Of a DNA stretch of 64,000 nt, positions 32,583 to 43,100 are shown piece after piece. This DNA is from Sphingobacteriaceae bacterium (GTDB lineage: Bacteria; Bacteroidota; Bacteroidia; Sphingobacteriales; Sphingobacteriaceae). Location: positions 95,179 through 159,178 of the forward strand of contig CAHJWG010000011.1 of NCBI GenBank assembly GCA_903642215.1, read 5' to 3'. Below the pieces are notes generated by a model that saw only the letters and a program-made list of their open reading frames with translations, ran no database searches and was not told the DNA's origin. A program made the translations under genes and the position numbers. Position 1 is the first letter of the stretch, and each line of letters begins with the position of its first letter.

Positions 32583-35147
32583 TTAATTATTTACCAGTTT
32601 TTGCGCACGGTATAAATTATTTGTCGACTGTAAAATTTTGGCTTTCAACTTTGGATTATAATTGGGATGCTTCTCCAGAAAAGCCTGAACAACCTGATAT
32701 GCTTCTTTACTTTGATAGTTCCCAAATACGGCACCAAGCCAGGATTGCGGGAAAAATACATCACCGGTTTTCTGGATTTCCTCAACCAGTTCTAAACTTT
32801 CCGGCAAATATTTAACAGCAGTATTTTGCCGCAGCGGATGGTTTAAATAAAACAATGCCGTAGCCACGGAAGATTCTTTCTGTCTGTTTTTCCGGTCTTT
32901 TAAACTGATAAAAAAAGCATCTCTTTCGGCCACATTTGCTGATAAAGCAGGCATTAAAAACGCTAACCTTTCTTTCCGGTCGATATTTTTAATACGCGCC
33001 TCTTGTTGTTTCAAAACCTGATTTGCCGTATCACTTTTTAAAGCGATGGAAAGCGCAAGCGAGGTATAATCTTCTTCGGTCAATTTTACGCCTGCCGGCG
33101 GCTGCTGTTTTTGCCAGATATTGTAGATTTTGCTTTGTGCAGCCGCGTTTAAATAAACATCCTGGTAAGCTTTAAAAAGTATTTTTTTATTATTCGGTTG
33201 TGTTTGCTGCTCCATTGCATCCCATAAATTTTGCGCTAAATCAGTGCTTAGCGCAAGCCTTTTTTCGGGCAAGGTAAACTCCCAGTAAATGTTGGTGATG
33301 TAACCTGTAATCAACCGTAAATTCAGTTCGGTTTTTTCTATGGTTAAACCTTTGGCCAACAGTTGCAGCAACTCATCCGGCTTAAAATAACGGCCGTTCA
33401 ACATGTTTTCGTAAGCATTGATATAAGCCGAAGCACGTTGCAGCGGACGGTCAAAAGTAAACCAATGATCTGCCAAATCTTTACCGGAAGGAAATAAACC
33501 GTAACCCATTCCGTCGGCATTAAATAAAATAAAATCCGGTTTCGCCAATCCCGATGCTTCTTTTAGCACTACTTTTTCCGCGTTCATATTAACCGGAATC
33601 GTTTTTTGATGATCAGCATAAATCAGCATAACCTGAAAAGCTTGCGGCCAAATACGTTTTGCGCCTGTTTCCGGATGCTGAGAAATGGTGAAATTGCTGA
33701 TCTTGTTTCCGCTGTAATTTACCTGTTCATCAAACACCGGCCTGCCCGGCTGATTCACCCAAACCTTGTTCCATTCGTACAAATTGGTTTTGCTGTATTT
33801 GCTTAAAATTGCAATCAAATCATCCCAGGTTGCGTTACTGTAAGCATATTTTTTGAGGTATTCGCGGATGCCTTTTTGGAAGTTTTCCTTACCCATCAGC
33901 AACTCCAGCTGCCGCATCATAATCGGTGCTTTATGGTAGATGATATTTCCGTACAAAGAACCTGCATCCTGCAAATTATCAAGCTGTTGCCGGATCGGAT
34001 TTGCACCTTGCGTACGGTCAACGCCATAAGCTGCCGGGTAATGGTCCAGCAGAAATTTTAGGTTGAAAGTTTGGTTGCCCATCATTTTTTCGGTTACTTT
34101 ATCGGCCATAAAATTGGCAAAAACCTCCTTCATCCAAACATCGTTAAACCACTTCATCGTTACCATATCGCCAAACCACATGTGCGCGGTTTCGTGCGAA
34201 ATCACGTTAGAACGCGCAATAAACTGATCTTTGGTAGCACCTTCATCCAGGAAAAGCCCGGATGCTTTGTACTGCACTTCGCCCGGATGTTCCATTCCGC
34301 CAAACTGGAAATCAGGGATGGCCACAAAACCAACTTTTTGAAAGGGGAATTTAATACCCGTCCAGTTTTCTAAAAAATCAATTGCATTTTTATGGGCCAT
34401 AAAAATGGAATCAACACTCAATTTTATTTTGGATGAATCCGTTTCCCGGTACAAAAACATTGCCTGATGATTGCTGATATTCTGCCTTGCATCGGTGTAT
34501 TTCCCTGCAGTGAAAGAGAAAAGGTAAGTTGGAAGAAGATCAGAATTGGCAAAATGATAAGTAGTTTGCTTTTCAGTTATTACAGAATCTGCTTTACTAT
34601 TTGCCAGCACTTTCCAGCCATTCGGCACCTGCAAAACAAGGCCAAATTTTGCTTTTAAATCAGGTTGATCAAAGCATGGAAAAACGGTTCGGACACGATC
34701 CGGCACGAAAAGCGCGTATAAATAATCGTTGTTTCTATTGAGGGAAGCATCGCCGGCAATAAATTCTATATCAATTTCATTCTTACCGCGATGCAAAAGT
34801 TTTCGATCAATAATTAAATGCTCATCTTTCAAATTTATGACTGTTTTTTCTCCGTTAACAACTATTGATTTTACATGATCAGCATTTTGTTTAAAATCCA
34901 ATTGAAGATTTTGATCTGCCAAACTTATGTTAAAGCTGATACTTTCTTTGGCATCAATTGCTTTACTTTTTTCGGCCGGAATATCAAAATTTAACTTGTA
35001 TTGAATGTTGCTGATTATTGAATGCCGATAACTTGCCAACTCCAAAGAAACGCCCGGTTCTATCGCAATCGGTTTAATTTTTTGCTGCGCGGAAGTTGTA
35101 AAGTTTAATCCAAGTAATAGAAATGTACCGATAAAAGAAGTATTCAT
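32583..35147 (-). CDS. Secreted M1 aminopeptidase (PepN/APN-like)
   Basis: An 854-aa zinc aminopeptidase with a signal peptide (MNTSFIGTFLLLGLNFTTSA). The exopeptidase motif GGMEH is at 283-287, the zinc site HETAH at 318-322 and the distal Glu at 341 (WMKEVF). The C-terminal part is an ERAP1-like helical domain with many helices. The ATG at 35147 gives a proper signal peptide; the frame extends 18 residues further up without one. The signal-peptide codons contain the exact 14-bp motif (TSFI). Different in type from the M1 paralogues at 3.7 and 61 kb. Confidence 0.9.
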   Translation of the reverse strand: MNTSFIGTFLLLGLNFTTSAQQKIKPIAIEPGVSLELASYRHSIISNIQYKLNFDIPAEKSKAIDAKESISFNISLADQNLQLDFKQNADHVKSIVVNGEKTVINLKDEHLIIDRKLLHRGKNEIDIEFIAGDASLNRNNDYLYALFVPDRVRTVFPCFDQPDLKAKFGLVLQVPNGWKVLANSKADSVITEKQTTYHFANSDLLPTYLFSFTAGKYTDARQNISNHQAMFLYRETDSSKIKLSVDSIFMAHKNAIDFLENWTGIKFPFQKVGFVAIPDFQFGGMEHPGEVQYKASGLFLDEGATKDQFIARSNVISHETAHMWFGDMVTMKWFNDVWMKEVFANFMADKVTEKMMGNQTFNLKFLLDHYPAAYGVDRTQGANPIRQQLDNLQDAGSLYGNIIYHKAPIMMRQLELLMGKENFQKGIREYLKKYAYSNATWDDLIAILSKYSKTNLYEWNKVWVNQPGRPVFDEQVNYSGNKISNFTISQHPETGAKRIWPQAFQVMLIYADHQKTIPVNMNAEKVVLKEASGLAKPDFILFNADGMGYGLFPSGKDLADHWFTFDRPLQRASAYINAYENMLNGRYFKPDELLQLLAKGLTIEKTELNLRLITGYITNIYWEFTLPEKRLALSTDLAQNLWDAMEQQTQPNNKKILFKAYQDVYLNAAAQSKIYNIWQKQQPPAGVKLTEEDYTSLALSIALKSDTANQVLKQQEARIKNIDRKERLAFLMPALSANVAERDAFFISLKDRKNRQKESSVATALFYLNHPLRQNTAVKYLPESLELVEEIQKTGDVFFPQSWLGAVFGNYQSKEAYQVVQAFLEKHPNYNPKLKAKILQSTNNLYRAQKLVNN
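35130..35143 (-). repeat. 14-bp motif, exact copy in the signal-peptide codons
   Basis: GATAAAAGAAGTAT; on the coding strand ATACTTCTTTTATC encodes part of NTSFIG, 2 codons after the start. Confidence 0.8.
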
Positions 35148-35252
35148 TTTAATGTTAGATCTTATTTGAATATATTTTATAAACTTTTGGTCAAAATACA
35201 AATCACTTATAATAAAAAAGTGTAATACAAATGTAGTTATATTAAAAACACC

Positions 35253-35260
35253 TATATTTG
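35253..35260 (+). promoter_or_regulatory. -7 box of the putative toxin-antitoxin operon
   Basis: TATATTTG fits TAnnTTTG exactly and lies 6 nt before the ATG at 35267, implying a nearly leaderless transcript. Confidence 0.6.
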
Positions 35261-35266
35261 ATTATC

Positions 35267-35440
35267 ATGAGTGATAAAGAAATTAAATTGGTTGTTAATT
35301 CCATTAAAAAAAATGGAAAAATGATATCGAAAGATAAAGCCAAAACAAAAACATTTCTTAAAAAATTAGGCATTCTTACTAAAAACGGCAATGTATCGCC
35401 TGCATATAAAGAAATATGTATTCCGATAGGTCGGGGTTAA
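35267..35440 (+). CDS. Small helical protein, putative antitoxin
   Basis: A 57-aa basic protein (MSDKEIKLVVNSIKKNGKMI at the start, ending in KKLGILTKNGNVSPAYKEIC). The frame extends to a TTG at 35258, but that would start within the -7 box. The LGILTKNGNVSPAY tail recalls small partner proteins encoded upstream of toxins (memory only). It overlaps the next gene by 25 nt and shares its AT-rich composition, the arrangement of an antitoxin followed by its toxin. Confidence 0.6.
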   Translation: MSDKEIKLVVNSIKKNGKMISKDKAKTKTFLKKLGILTKNGNVSPAYKEICIPIGRG

Positions 35441-36015
35441 TTCTTGGCTTTCATGGTTGCGATCTAAAAGTTAGAGATAAAGTAGTTGCAGGATTATCAC
35501 AATTACGAAAAAGTACAAATTCTTATGATTGGCTTGGAGATGGAATTTATTTCTGGGAAAACAGTCCGACAAGGGCTTTAGATTTTGCAACAGCGCTTAA
35601 AAGAAAATCAAAAAAACATAGTCAAAAAATTGAAACTCCTGCCGTTCTGGGTGCTATAATAGACCTGAAACATTGCCTTGACCTTACCGAATTTAAAAAT
35701 CTGCAAATTTTGAAAACCGGTTACGACACTTTGAAAGAATTATTAGATACCCAAGGCTTAGAATTACCAAAAAATATAGAGGTAGGAGATTCTAAAGATT
35801 TATTAATTCGGCATTTGGACTGCGCAGTTATAAAGACAATCCATGAAAATAACGCAGCAGAAAATCGATATGATTCTGTTAGAGGAATGTTTATAGAAGG
35901 CGATCTTCCTTATCCCAATGCTGGATTTCGAGAAAAAAACCATGTACAAATTTGTATCAGAAATCCTAATTGCATTAAAGGGTATTTTATCCCTCGTGAA
36001 TTGGTTAAATTTTAG
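35416..36015 (+). CDS. Putative ADP-ribosyltransferase-fold toxin
   Basis: A 199-aa protein with the pattern LGFHGCD near residue 11, YDWLGDGIYFWENSPTRALDFA (about 38-58) and a C-terminal NAGFREKNHVQICIRNPNCIKGYF. The His in GFHG, the aromatic Tyr/Trp of GIYFWE and the late acidic/basic block are as in small PARP-like/DUF3990-type proteins that are predicted ADP-ribosyltransferases; the assignment is from memory of the motif. It overlaps the small upstream gene and its stop overlaps the stop of the convergent transporter gene by 4 bp. AT-rich, probably acquired. Confidence 0.65.
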   Translation: MYSDRSGLILGFHGCDLKVRDKVVAGLSQLRKSTNSYDWLGDGIYFWENSPTRALDFATALKRKSKKHSQKIETPAVLGAIIDLKHCLDLTEFKNLQILKTGYDTLKELLDTQGLELPKNIEVGDSKDLLIRHLDCAVIKTIHENNAAENRYDSVRGMFIEGDLPYPNAGFREKNHVQICIRNPNCIKGYFIPRELVKF

Positions 36016-37193
36016 TTTCTAAGCAACTGTAAAATAACACCGTAACTCATCCAAGCCATCGTTGCAACTACCAAAACGCCCAACACGGTTAACCATAACG
36101 GTTGTTTGTAAGTGGAAATTATTTTAGATCGATAAGCGGCTACCAGCATAATCCCTAAAGAAATCGGCAGGATAAAACCGTTGATCGCGCCAACCGTTAG
36201 CAAAATTTTAACCGGCTTACCGATCATCAAAAAAATGATGCCCGAAAGAATGATAAAGCCAATGATGATTTGCCGGTTAAACTTCAAAATAAAAGGATGA
36301 AAACTTTTGATAAAAGAAACGGATGTATAAGCTGAACCGACCACGGAAGAAATTCCTGCCGACCACATTACCAAACCAAATAATTTATAGCCAAATGCGC
36401 CCGCTGCCAATTGAAAAACCGAAGCAGCCGGATTGCCGGGATCAAGTTTTCCGCCGGCACTAACCACGCCTAAAGCGGCAATAAACAACAAAATCCGCAT
36501 TAAGGAAGCTAATCCAACCGCGCTCAAAGCACCTTTATTAATGGCCGGCAGGTTTTGTTGTCCGCTTAAACCAGCATCCAGCAAACGGTGCGCACCGGCA
36601 AAAGTAATGTATCCGCCAACGGTTCCGCCAACAATTGTTAGCACGGCAACAAAGCTAAAATGTGTTGGGTTGACCGAACGGATGACCGCTTCTGCCAGCG
36701 GCGGTTTGCTGATATAAGCAATAAAAAGTGCCAGCAGAATTTTTAATCCGCCCATGATTTTGGCAAATAAATCCATTGCTTTTCCGGCTTCTTTGTAGAT
36801 GAAAATACCAATGGCGATGATCGCACTCATCACTGCGCCCTGGCCAACACTTACGCCAAACAGAACATTTAAACCCAAACCGGCACCGGCAATATTGCCG
36901 ATATTGAAAGCCATTCCGCCTAAAAAAACCAGAAAGGAAATGAAATAACCTAAGCCCGAAAAAACCTTGTTGGCAATATCCTGCGCAGGCTGATCAGCAA
37001 CGGCAATAATGCGCCAGATATTTAGCTGTGCGATGGCATCCAAAACTACAGAAAGCAAGATCACGAAACCAAAACTCGCACCCAACTGAGCCGTAAATAC
37101 AGCAGTTTGCGTTAAAAAACCCGGACCGATTGCAGAAGTTGCCATCAAAAAAGCAGCACCAACTAAAACGCTCCAGTTGTATTTTTTCGTCAT
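36012..37193 (-). CDS. NRAMP-fold transporter of the 5-oxoprolinase operon (YcsG-like)
   Basis: A 393-aa protein with about 11 membrane segments. The start is the ATG at 37193, overlapping the pxpA stop as ATGA. Canonical NRAMP metal transporters have DPGN in TM1 and MPH in TM6; here TM1 reads [10 protein letters not shown] and the TM6 region [10 protein letters not shown], so the metal ligands are absent. Its position next to pxpBCA matches ycsG in Bacillus. The substrate is therefore more likely 5-oxoproline or a related organic compound than a metal (inference). Confidence 0.8.
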   Translation of the reverse strand: MTKKYNWSVLVGAAFLMATSAIGPGFLTQTAVFTAQLGASFGFVILLSVVLDAIAQLNIWRIIAVADQPAQDIANKVFSGLGYFISFLVFLGGMAFNIGNIAGAGLGLNVLFGVSVGQGAVMSAIIAIGIFIYKEAGKAMDLFAKIMGGLKILLALFIAYISKPPLAEAVIRSVNPTHFSFVAVLTIVGGTVGGYITFAGAHRLLDAGLSGQQNLPAINKGALSAVGLASLMRILLFIAALGVVSAGGKLDPGNPAASVFQLAAGAFGYKLFGLVMWSAGISSVVGSAYTSVSFIKSFHPFILKFNRQIIIGFIILSGIIFLMIGKPVKILLTVGAINGFILPISLGIMLVAAYRSKIISTYKQPLWLTVLGVLVVATMAWMSYGVILQLLRN

Positions 37194-37948
37194 AATCCCG
37201 GTGCTTTGATGCTGATGCCCTCGCTTTTTAATTTTGCGTTGATAGTCCTGGCAAATTCTAAGGCGTGCGCGCCATCGCCATGTAAGCACAACGTTTCGGC
37301 TTTTAGCGGGATGCTTCTTTTATCAACCGAAATTACCTGTTGCTGCTGCACCATCAGCATTACCTGTTCGATGGCTAACTTTTCCTCGGTAATCATCGCG
37401 TTGTTTTGCGTACGAGGCGTTAGCGAACCATCATCCTGATAAGTGCGATCTGCAAAAACCTCGGATGCTGTTTTTATGCCTGTATTTTCGGCGGCTTTAA
37501 TCAGCTCACTTCCCGCCAAACCGTACAAAATTAAATCGGCATCAAAATCGCGTACGGCTTCCGCTATTGCTTTGGCCAGTTTTGCATCTTTTGCCGCCAT
37601 ATTATACAACGCGCCATGCGGTTTTACGTGATGCAGTTTTCCGTTTGCCGCTTTTACAAAACCGGATAAAGCGCCAATCTGGTAAAGCGTAATCTGGTAA
37701 ACTTCGTTTGCAGAAATTTTCATTTCTCTTCGGCCAAAACCTTGTAAATCGGGCAGTCCCGGATGTGCGCCGATTGCCACGCCTTTTTTTATCGCCGTAA
37801 AAACAGTACGCTGCATAACCTCCGGGTCGCCGGCATGGAAACCGCAGGCGATGTTGGCAGAGGTAATAGAATCAAACAAAGTTTCGTCATTGGGCATTGG
37901 GTAATTTCCGAAGGCTTCGCCCATATCGCAGTTTAGGTCGATTTGCAT
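37190..37948 (-). CDS. pxpA: 5-oxoprolinase subunit A, LamB/YcsF family
   Basis: Together with PxpB and PxpC it hydrolyses 5-oxoproline (pyroglutamate) to glutamate with ATP. The 252-aa protein shows the family start [14 protein letters not shown], then [41 protein letters not shown] and [10 protein letters not shown]. It follows pxpC by 11 bp and overlaps the transporter gene. An exact 14-bp motif (37311-37324) encodes DKRSI in it. Confidence 0.93.
   Translation of the reverse strand: MQIDLNCDMGEAFGNYPMPNDETLFDSITSANIACGFHAGDPEVMQRTVFTAIKKGVAIGAHPGLPDLQGFGRREMKISANEVYQITLYQIGALSGFVKAANGKLHHVKPHGALYNMAAKDAKLAKAIAEAVRDFDADLILYGLAGSELIKAAENTGIKTASEVFADRTYQDDGSLTPRTQNNAMITEEKLAIEQVMLMVQQQQVISVDKRSIPLKAETLCLHGDGAHALEFARTINAKLKSEGISIKAPGL
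37311..37324 (+). repeat. 14-bp motif, exact copy inside pxpA
   Basis: ATGCTTCTTTTATC; on the coding strand it encodes DKRSI in VDKRSIPLK. Confidence 0.8.
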
Positions 37949-37959
37949 AAGTAGTTTTT

Positions 37960-38949
37960 TTAACAGAATTTATATCTAACAGCAGCCGTTAATTTTTGCA
38001 ATTGCTGTTCCCGTTCAAAATACAATATTTCCGCTTCCTGACGGGAAATTTCTTTAAAATAAACTGTATCTCCAGGAGAAAGTTGTCCGCATAAAGGCAA
38101 ATCTACCGCTGCAACCTGTGCAATCCTTGGATAACCGCCGGTGGTTTGGCAATCCGCCATCAAAATAATTATGCTGCCGCTGCCCGTAACCTGTATCGTG
38201 CCGGGCGTAACCGCGGTAGAAAGCAGTTGTTTTTTTACTAACGGATTTATGACTGCGCCTTCCAAATGGTAACCCATTCGGTTGCTGCGCAAACTTAATT
38301 GATAAGGCAAAGACAGGAAATCAACAATCGAACGGCCATCAAACCAAACAAATTCTTTCGCCGGCACTACGCGGATACTTCTTTTATCGGGTAAAAAAAG
38401 CTGCCTGGCGATGCTCCATTTCGGGTAATTGATGCTATCACCTTGTAACTTATTTAAAATATTTTTTGCTGTTTCTGTTGATTGATTTCTGTTTGATAAA
38501 ATATCTCCGGCTTGCAATTGCCGGCCCTTAAAACCGCCAAAATAAGCTGTTAGATAAGTGCTTCGGCTGCCTAATATTTCGGACACATCCCAACCGTCGG
38601 GAACAGCTAAATAAGTACGGCTGCCTTTCGGGTTTTTGATCAGGCTGATGATGGTTCCGGCGGGAATAAAAACCGGCCTTTCCGAAAGTATATTTTGATG
38701 ATCGGCTTGAAAAATTGCTCCGTCGCCGGCATAAGCAATCAGGATATCGGTTTCAGCTTTAAAAACGGCATCGGCATAAGTAAACTCAATTACGGCTGCA
38801 TTTTCATGGTTACCAATCGCGATGTTGGCAATTCTGGCAGACAGCGTATCCATCGCACCGGAAACCGGAACGGCTTGGGAAAGATAATTATATCGGCCCA
38901 AATCCTGCACGGTGCTTAAAATACCGGGTTTAATTACGCTGATCTGCAT
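37960..38949 (-). CDS. pxpC: 5-oxoprolinase subunit C, biotin-dependent carboxyltransferase family (KipA)
   Basis: A 329-aa member of the family named for its fold, related to KipA. It begins [18 protein letters not shown], then [50 protein letters not shown] and the C-terminal [18 protein letters not shown]. It lies between pxpB (5 bp upstream) and pxpA. An exact 14-bp motif (38375-38388) encodes DKRSI. Confidence 0.93.
   Translation of the reverse strand: MQISVIKPGILSTVQDLGRYNYLSQAVPVSGAMDTLSARIANIAIGNHENAAVIEFTYADAVFKAETDILIAYAGDGAIFQADHQNILSERPVFIPAGTIISLIKNPKGSRTYLAVPDGWDVSEILGSRSTYLTAYFGGFKGRQLQAGDILSNRNQSTETAKNILNKLQGDSINYPKWSIARQLFLPDKRSIRVVPAKEFVWFDGRSIVDFLSLPYQLSLRSNRMGYHLEGAVINPLVKKQLLSTAVTPGTIQVTGSGSIIILMADCQTTGGYPRIAQVAAVDLPLCGQLSPGDTVYFKEISRQEAEILYFEREQQLQKLTAAVRYKFC
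38375..38388 (+). repeat. 14-bp motif, exact copy inside pxpC, with extension
   Basis: ATACTTCTTTTATC followed by GGGTAAAAA; the only genic copy seen with the full TAAAAA extension. Encodes DKRSI in PDKRSIRVV. Confidence 0.8.
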
Positions 38950-38954
38950 CTGGT

Positions 38955-39686
38955 TTAATCGCGGTATTGTTCAAATTCCTGTTGATCAATCGGTTTAAAA
39001 ACAATCCGGTCGCCACTTTTTAAAAGTGCAGGCGGCACCTTTTCAGCATTAAATAAAGTAAGCGGTGTTCGGCCGATCAATTGCCAGCCGCCGGGTGTTT
39101 CTAAAGGATAAATACCTGTTTGCTGCCCCGCAATACCTACAGAACCGGCCGGAATTACTTTCCGCGGTAAAGCTTTTCGGGGCGTGTTTAACAAAGCCGG
39201 CAGTCCGCCCAAATATGCAAAACCGGGTACAAAACCCATCATATAAACTTCGTAAACGGCAGAAGAATGTAGGGAGATTACTTCTTTTACCGTTAAATTA
39301 TTCAGGTGTGCAACTTCTTCCAGATCCGGGCCGAAAACGCCGCCGTAGCAAACCGGAATCGTTACTGTTTTTACCGTATTAATTTCGTCATCGCCCGTTT
39401 CGTTTGTTAGTTGGCTGAGGTAAGCCGAAACTTTTTCAAAGCAATCATGCCCGGGGAAATCCACGTTCTTAATCACTTGTAGCGGATCAAAAAACACCGA
39501 TAAAGTGGTGTAAGCAGGTACCGTAGTTTTAAAACCGGGAAATGGTTTTTGATGAATCAGCCGATCTAACTGCCTAATCTGCTTCAGCGTTTCCTGTCTG
39601 ATTTCGTATCCGAATTCAATCGTGATAGCTTGTTCACTTAAAAAATAAATTGTAAAATCAGTTTTAACGGCCTGCTCGTTTTCCAT
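38955..39686 (-). CDS. pxpB: 5-oxoprolinase subunit B (KipI family)
   Basis: A 243-aa protein of the KipI/allophanate hydrolase subunit 1 family: ITIEFGYEI near the start, TLSVFFDP, VTIPVCYGGVFGPDLEEVA, YMMGFVPGFAYLGGLP and VGIAGQQTGIYPLETPGGWQLIG. It is the first gene of pxpB-pxpC-pxpA-transporter, all tightly spaced on the minus strand. In Bacillus, KipI also inhibits a sensor kinase; that role is not expected here. Confidence 0.93.
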   Translation of the reverse strand: MENEQAVKTDFTIYFLSEQAITIEFGYEIRQETLKQIRQLDRLIHQKPFPGFKTTVPAYTTLSVFFDPLQVIKNVDFPGHDCFEKVSAYLSQLTNETGDDEINTVKTVTIPVCYGGVFGPDLEEVAHLNNLTVKEVISLHSSAVYEVYMMGFVPGFAYLGGLPALLNTPRKALPRKVIPAGSVGIAGQQTGIYPLETPGGWQLIGRTPLTLFNAEKVPPALLKSGDRIVFKPIDQQEFEQYRD

Positions 39687-40123
39687 AAGCCGTCAATTTA
39701 ATATTAAGCCGTTAATCCTGCAAATAACCCGAATTTTTTGTGCTGATTTATTGGAAGCTGCTGATATTATATTAGCTTTTGCTTAAAATTGATTACTTCT
39801 GTTCTCGGCAACAACCTAATTTTATGCTGTACAAAATGAGATATTCCCGATATCAAACCGAAATTGATTTAAACCGATGTTGCCCGAATTAAAGTTGCTA
39901 AACTTTATCACTTTTAGTTTTTATGCCATAAAAACAGCATCAGTATTTTATCTTAATTTTTATGCCGATGCTTCTTTTACCGTACAAAAATCCGGAATGA
40001 AAATTATTGTACAAGTGATGGATTTGAAGGAAACGTATCTAATTTTAGCGAAGCGGTTTCCTATCAAATCAAGTAAAATTACGGACGGGGGAAATAAAAA
40101 AACTCTTTAACAAGGAATAAAAA
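39687..40123. other. Divergent intergenic region with two copies of the motif
   Basis: About 440 bases between pxpB and the VCBS lipoprotein gene. One-mismatch motifs lie at 39927-39940 (CATAAAAACAGCAT) and 39968-39981 (ATGCTTCTTTTACC). An open 77-codon frame (39877-40110) looks accidental: its codons include both motifs and it has no protein-like pattern. Confidence 0.5.
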
Positions 40124-43100
40124 ATGCCAAAAATAAGTACTTTATCATGTTGTTTCTTAGCTGTTGTATTTTTTTCGTCCTGCAAGAAACCTACACTCTT
40201 CGAAAATATATCTTCTTCCCATTCGGGTATTCATTTTAATAATCTGATCACCGAAAATGATTCGATCAATCCGCTGGATATGGTTAACATTTACAACGGC
40301 GGCGGCGTTGGTATCGGTGATTTTAACAACGATGGTTTGCCCGATATTTATTTTACCGGCAACCTGGTTTCCAACAAATTGTACCTGAATAAAGGCGATT
40401 TCAAGTTTGAAGACGTTACCGATGATGCCGGCGTTGGCGGGTTGGGCCGCTGGGGAAGAGGTGTTTCCGTTGTTGATATCAATAACGACGGGCTGATGGA
40501 TATTTACGTTTGCAATACCATTTACAAAGATCCGCAGCGAAGGAAAAACCTGCTTTATATTAACCAGGGAAAAGGTAAAAACGGCGTTCCGCATTTTAAA
40601 GATATGGCGAAGGAATACGGCCTGGATATCAACACACAATCTACCATGGCCAACTTTTTTGATTATGATAACGACGGCGATCTCGACATGTATTTAACGG
40701 TAAACGGGGCATCCATCGGAGATGACCAGCTGCGGTTTGGATTTTCCAACCAAAATACGCCCGGCAGAAGTACCGGCAGGTTATACCGGAATGATGAAAA
40801 TCCGTCGGCAAATCATCCCGTGTTTCGCGATGTTTCTAAACAGGCCGGCATCACGCTTGACGGCTATGGCCATTCGGCCGTTATTGCCGATTTAAACCGC
40901 GACGGCTGGAAAGATATTTACGTGGCCAATGATTTTATTTCTGCCAATATTCTGTACATCAACAACCACGACGGCACTTTTACAGATCGTGCACGCGAAT
41001 ATTTTAAACATACTTCCTATAACGCGATGGGCCAGGACATCCAAGACATTAATAATGACGGGCTTGCAGATGTTTTTGAGCTGGATATGAACCCCGAAGA
41101 TAACTTCCGGAAAAAGATGATGCTGGGTGCAAACAGCTACCAAACCTTCCAAAATTTTGATACATACGGTTATCAATACCAATATGTGCGCAACACTTTA
41201 CAGCTGAATCAGGGGCCGAGAGTCGGCCGGAACGATTCGATCGGCAGTCCGGCTTTTAGTGAAATTGCATTTATGAGCGGCATCGCCCAAACCGATTGGA
41301 GTTGGTGCCCTTTAATTACCGATTTTGATAATGACGGTTTCCGGGATGTAGTGATTACGAATGGTTTCCCGAAAGATGTTTCCGATCATGATTTTATGGC
41401 TTACCGCGACGAAGCTTTTGCCGTTACCCCGAAAAAGAAAATTATCGAACAGATTCCGCAGATTAAACTGCATAATTATGCTTTTCAAAATAAAGGCGAC
41501 CTTACTTTTAGTGATGTAACCAAAACCTGGGGTTTAACGGTGCCGAAGTTTTCTAACGGTGCCGTTTATGTTGATTTAAATAATGACGGCGCGATGGATA
41601 TGATCATCAACAATATCGATGATGAAGCTTTGATTTACAAAAATACGGCGCGCGAAAAAAATCCGGGCAGCACGCATTATCTGCAAATCAGGTTTTCCGG
41701 AGACCGTAAAAATTTGAACGGTTTAGGTGCTTCTGCCGATATTTATTACAACCACGGGCAGCATCAGGTTTACGAAAACACGCCTTACCGCGGCTATTTG
41801 TCCACCATTCAAAACATCGCCCATTTTGGTTTAGGAAAAATAACGCTGTTAGATTCTGTAGTGATTAACTGGCCAAACGGCAAAAAGCAGTTATTGCAGC
41901 ACGTAAAGGCAGACCAAATGCTTGTTACTGATTTTTATGCCGCAAAAGAAGCATCGAAACTGCAGCAGCCCTTAATCAACACAAAATCGTTGTTTAAAGA
42001 AGTTACCGCCGCAATGAGCGTGCATTACAACGATAAAAATTATGATTTTATCGACTTTAATATCCAGAAATTATTGCCGCACAAGTTTTCAGAATACAGT
42101 CCGGCTTTGGCTGTAGGCGATGTAGACGGAAACGGTTTGGACGATTTGGTTGCCGGCGGCGGAACCGGTTTGCCGGCACAGCTTTTTTTACAGCAGCAAA
42201 AAGGGAAGTTTTTGCAAAAAGATGCTTATAAAAGAGATAACTCCAACTACAGTTTCAAAGATGAGGGCTTGCTCCTTTTTGATGCCAACGGCGATGGAAA
42301 GTTAGATTTATATATTGCCAGCGGCGGTTATAAAGATGCGCCAAACAGCAAAACTTACCAGGACAGGCTTTACTTAAATGATGGAAAAGGCAGTTTTACT
42401 CTTACCGAAAATGCTTTGCCGCAAAATTTTACAAGTAAACTTTGCGTTAGGGCGATGGATTATAATAAAGACGGTAAGCTGGATTTATTTGTTTCCGGCC
42501 GGGTTAACCCCTGGAATTATCCAAAGCCGGTTTCCAGTTTTATTTTCAGGAACGACAGTAAAAACGGTATTGCCAAATTTACAGATGTAACCAGCCGGGT
42601 TGCGCCGGCCTTGAAAAATATCGGTTTGGTTTGCGATGCTTTGTTTACCGATTATAATAATGACGGCTGGCCGGATTTGATTTTAGCCGGCGAGTGGATG
42701 CCGGTAACTTTCCTACAAAACAATAAAGGAACTTTTACCGATCAAACTGCAAAAACCGGCATCAGCAATAAAAAAGGCTGGTGGAATACAATTATTGCCG
42801 GAGATTTCCGGCATACCGGCCATATGGATTATATCGTTGGGAACACCGGTTCCAACACACTTTACCAGGCAAGCGAGAAATTTCCGGCAAATGTTATCGC
42901 TAAAGATTTTGATCAAAACGGCGGTTACACGGCAATTCCTTCTATTTATTTACCGGATCAAAACGGCGATAAAAAAGAGTTTCCGGTATCCGGCCGGGAA
43001 GATTTGCTGAAGCAGATGATCAGCATGAAAAGAAAATTTACCAATTATAAATCATATGCTGCCGCTACGATGGATGATATTTTATCGCCCGAACAACGAA

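Noticed and set aside
35147..35201. Longer start for the M1 aminopeptidase gene
   Set aside because: It would put 18 charged residues before a clean signal peptide. The ATG at 35147 is preferred.
39877..40110. 77-codon open frame in the gap before the VCBS gene
   Set aside because: No protein-like pattern, low-complexity aromatic start, and its codons include two motif copies. I read it as intergenic.
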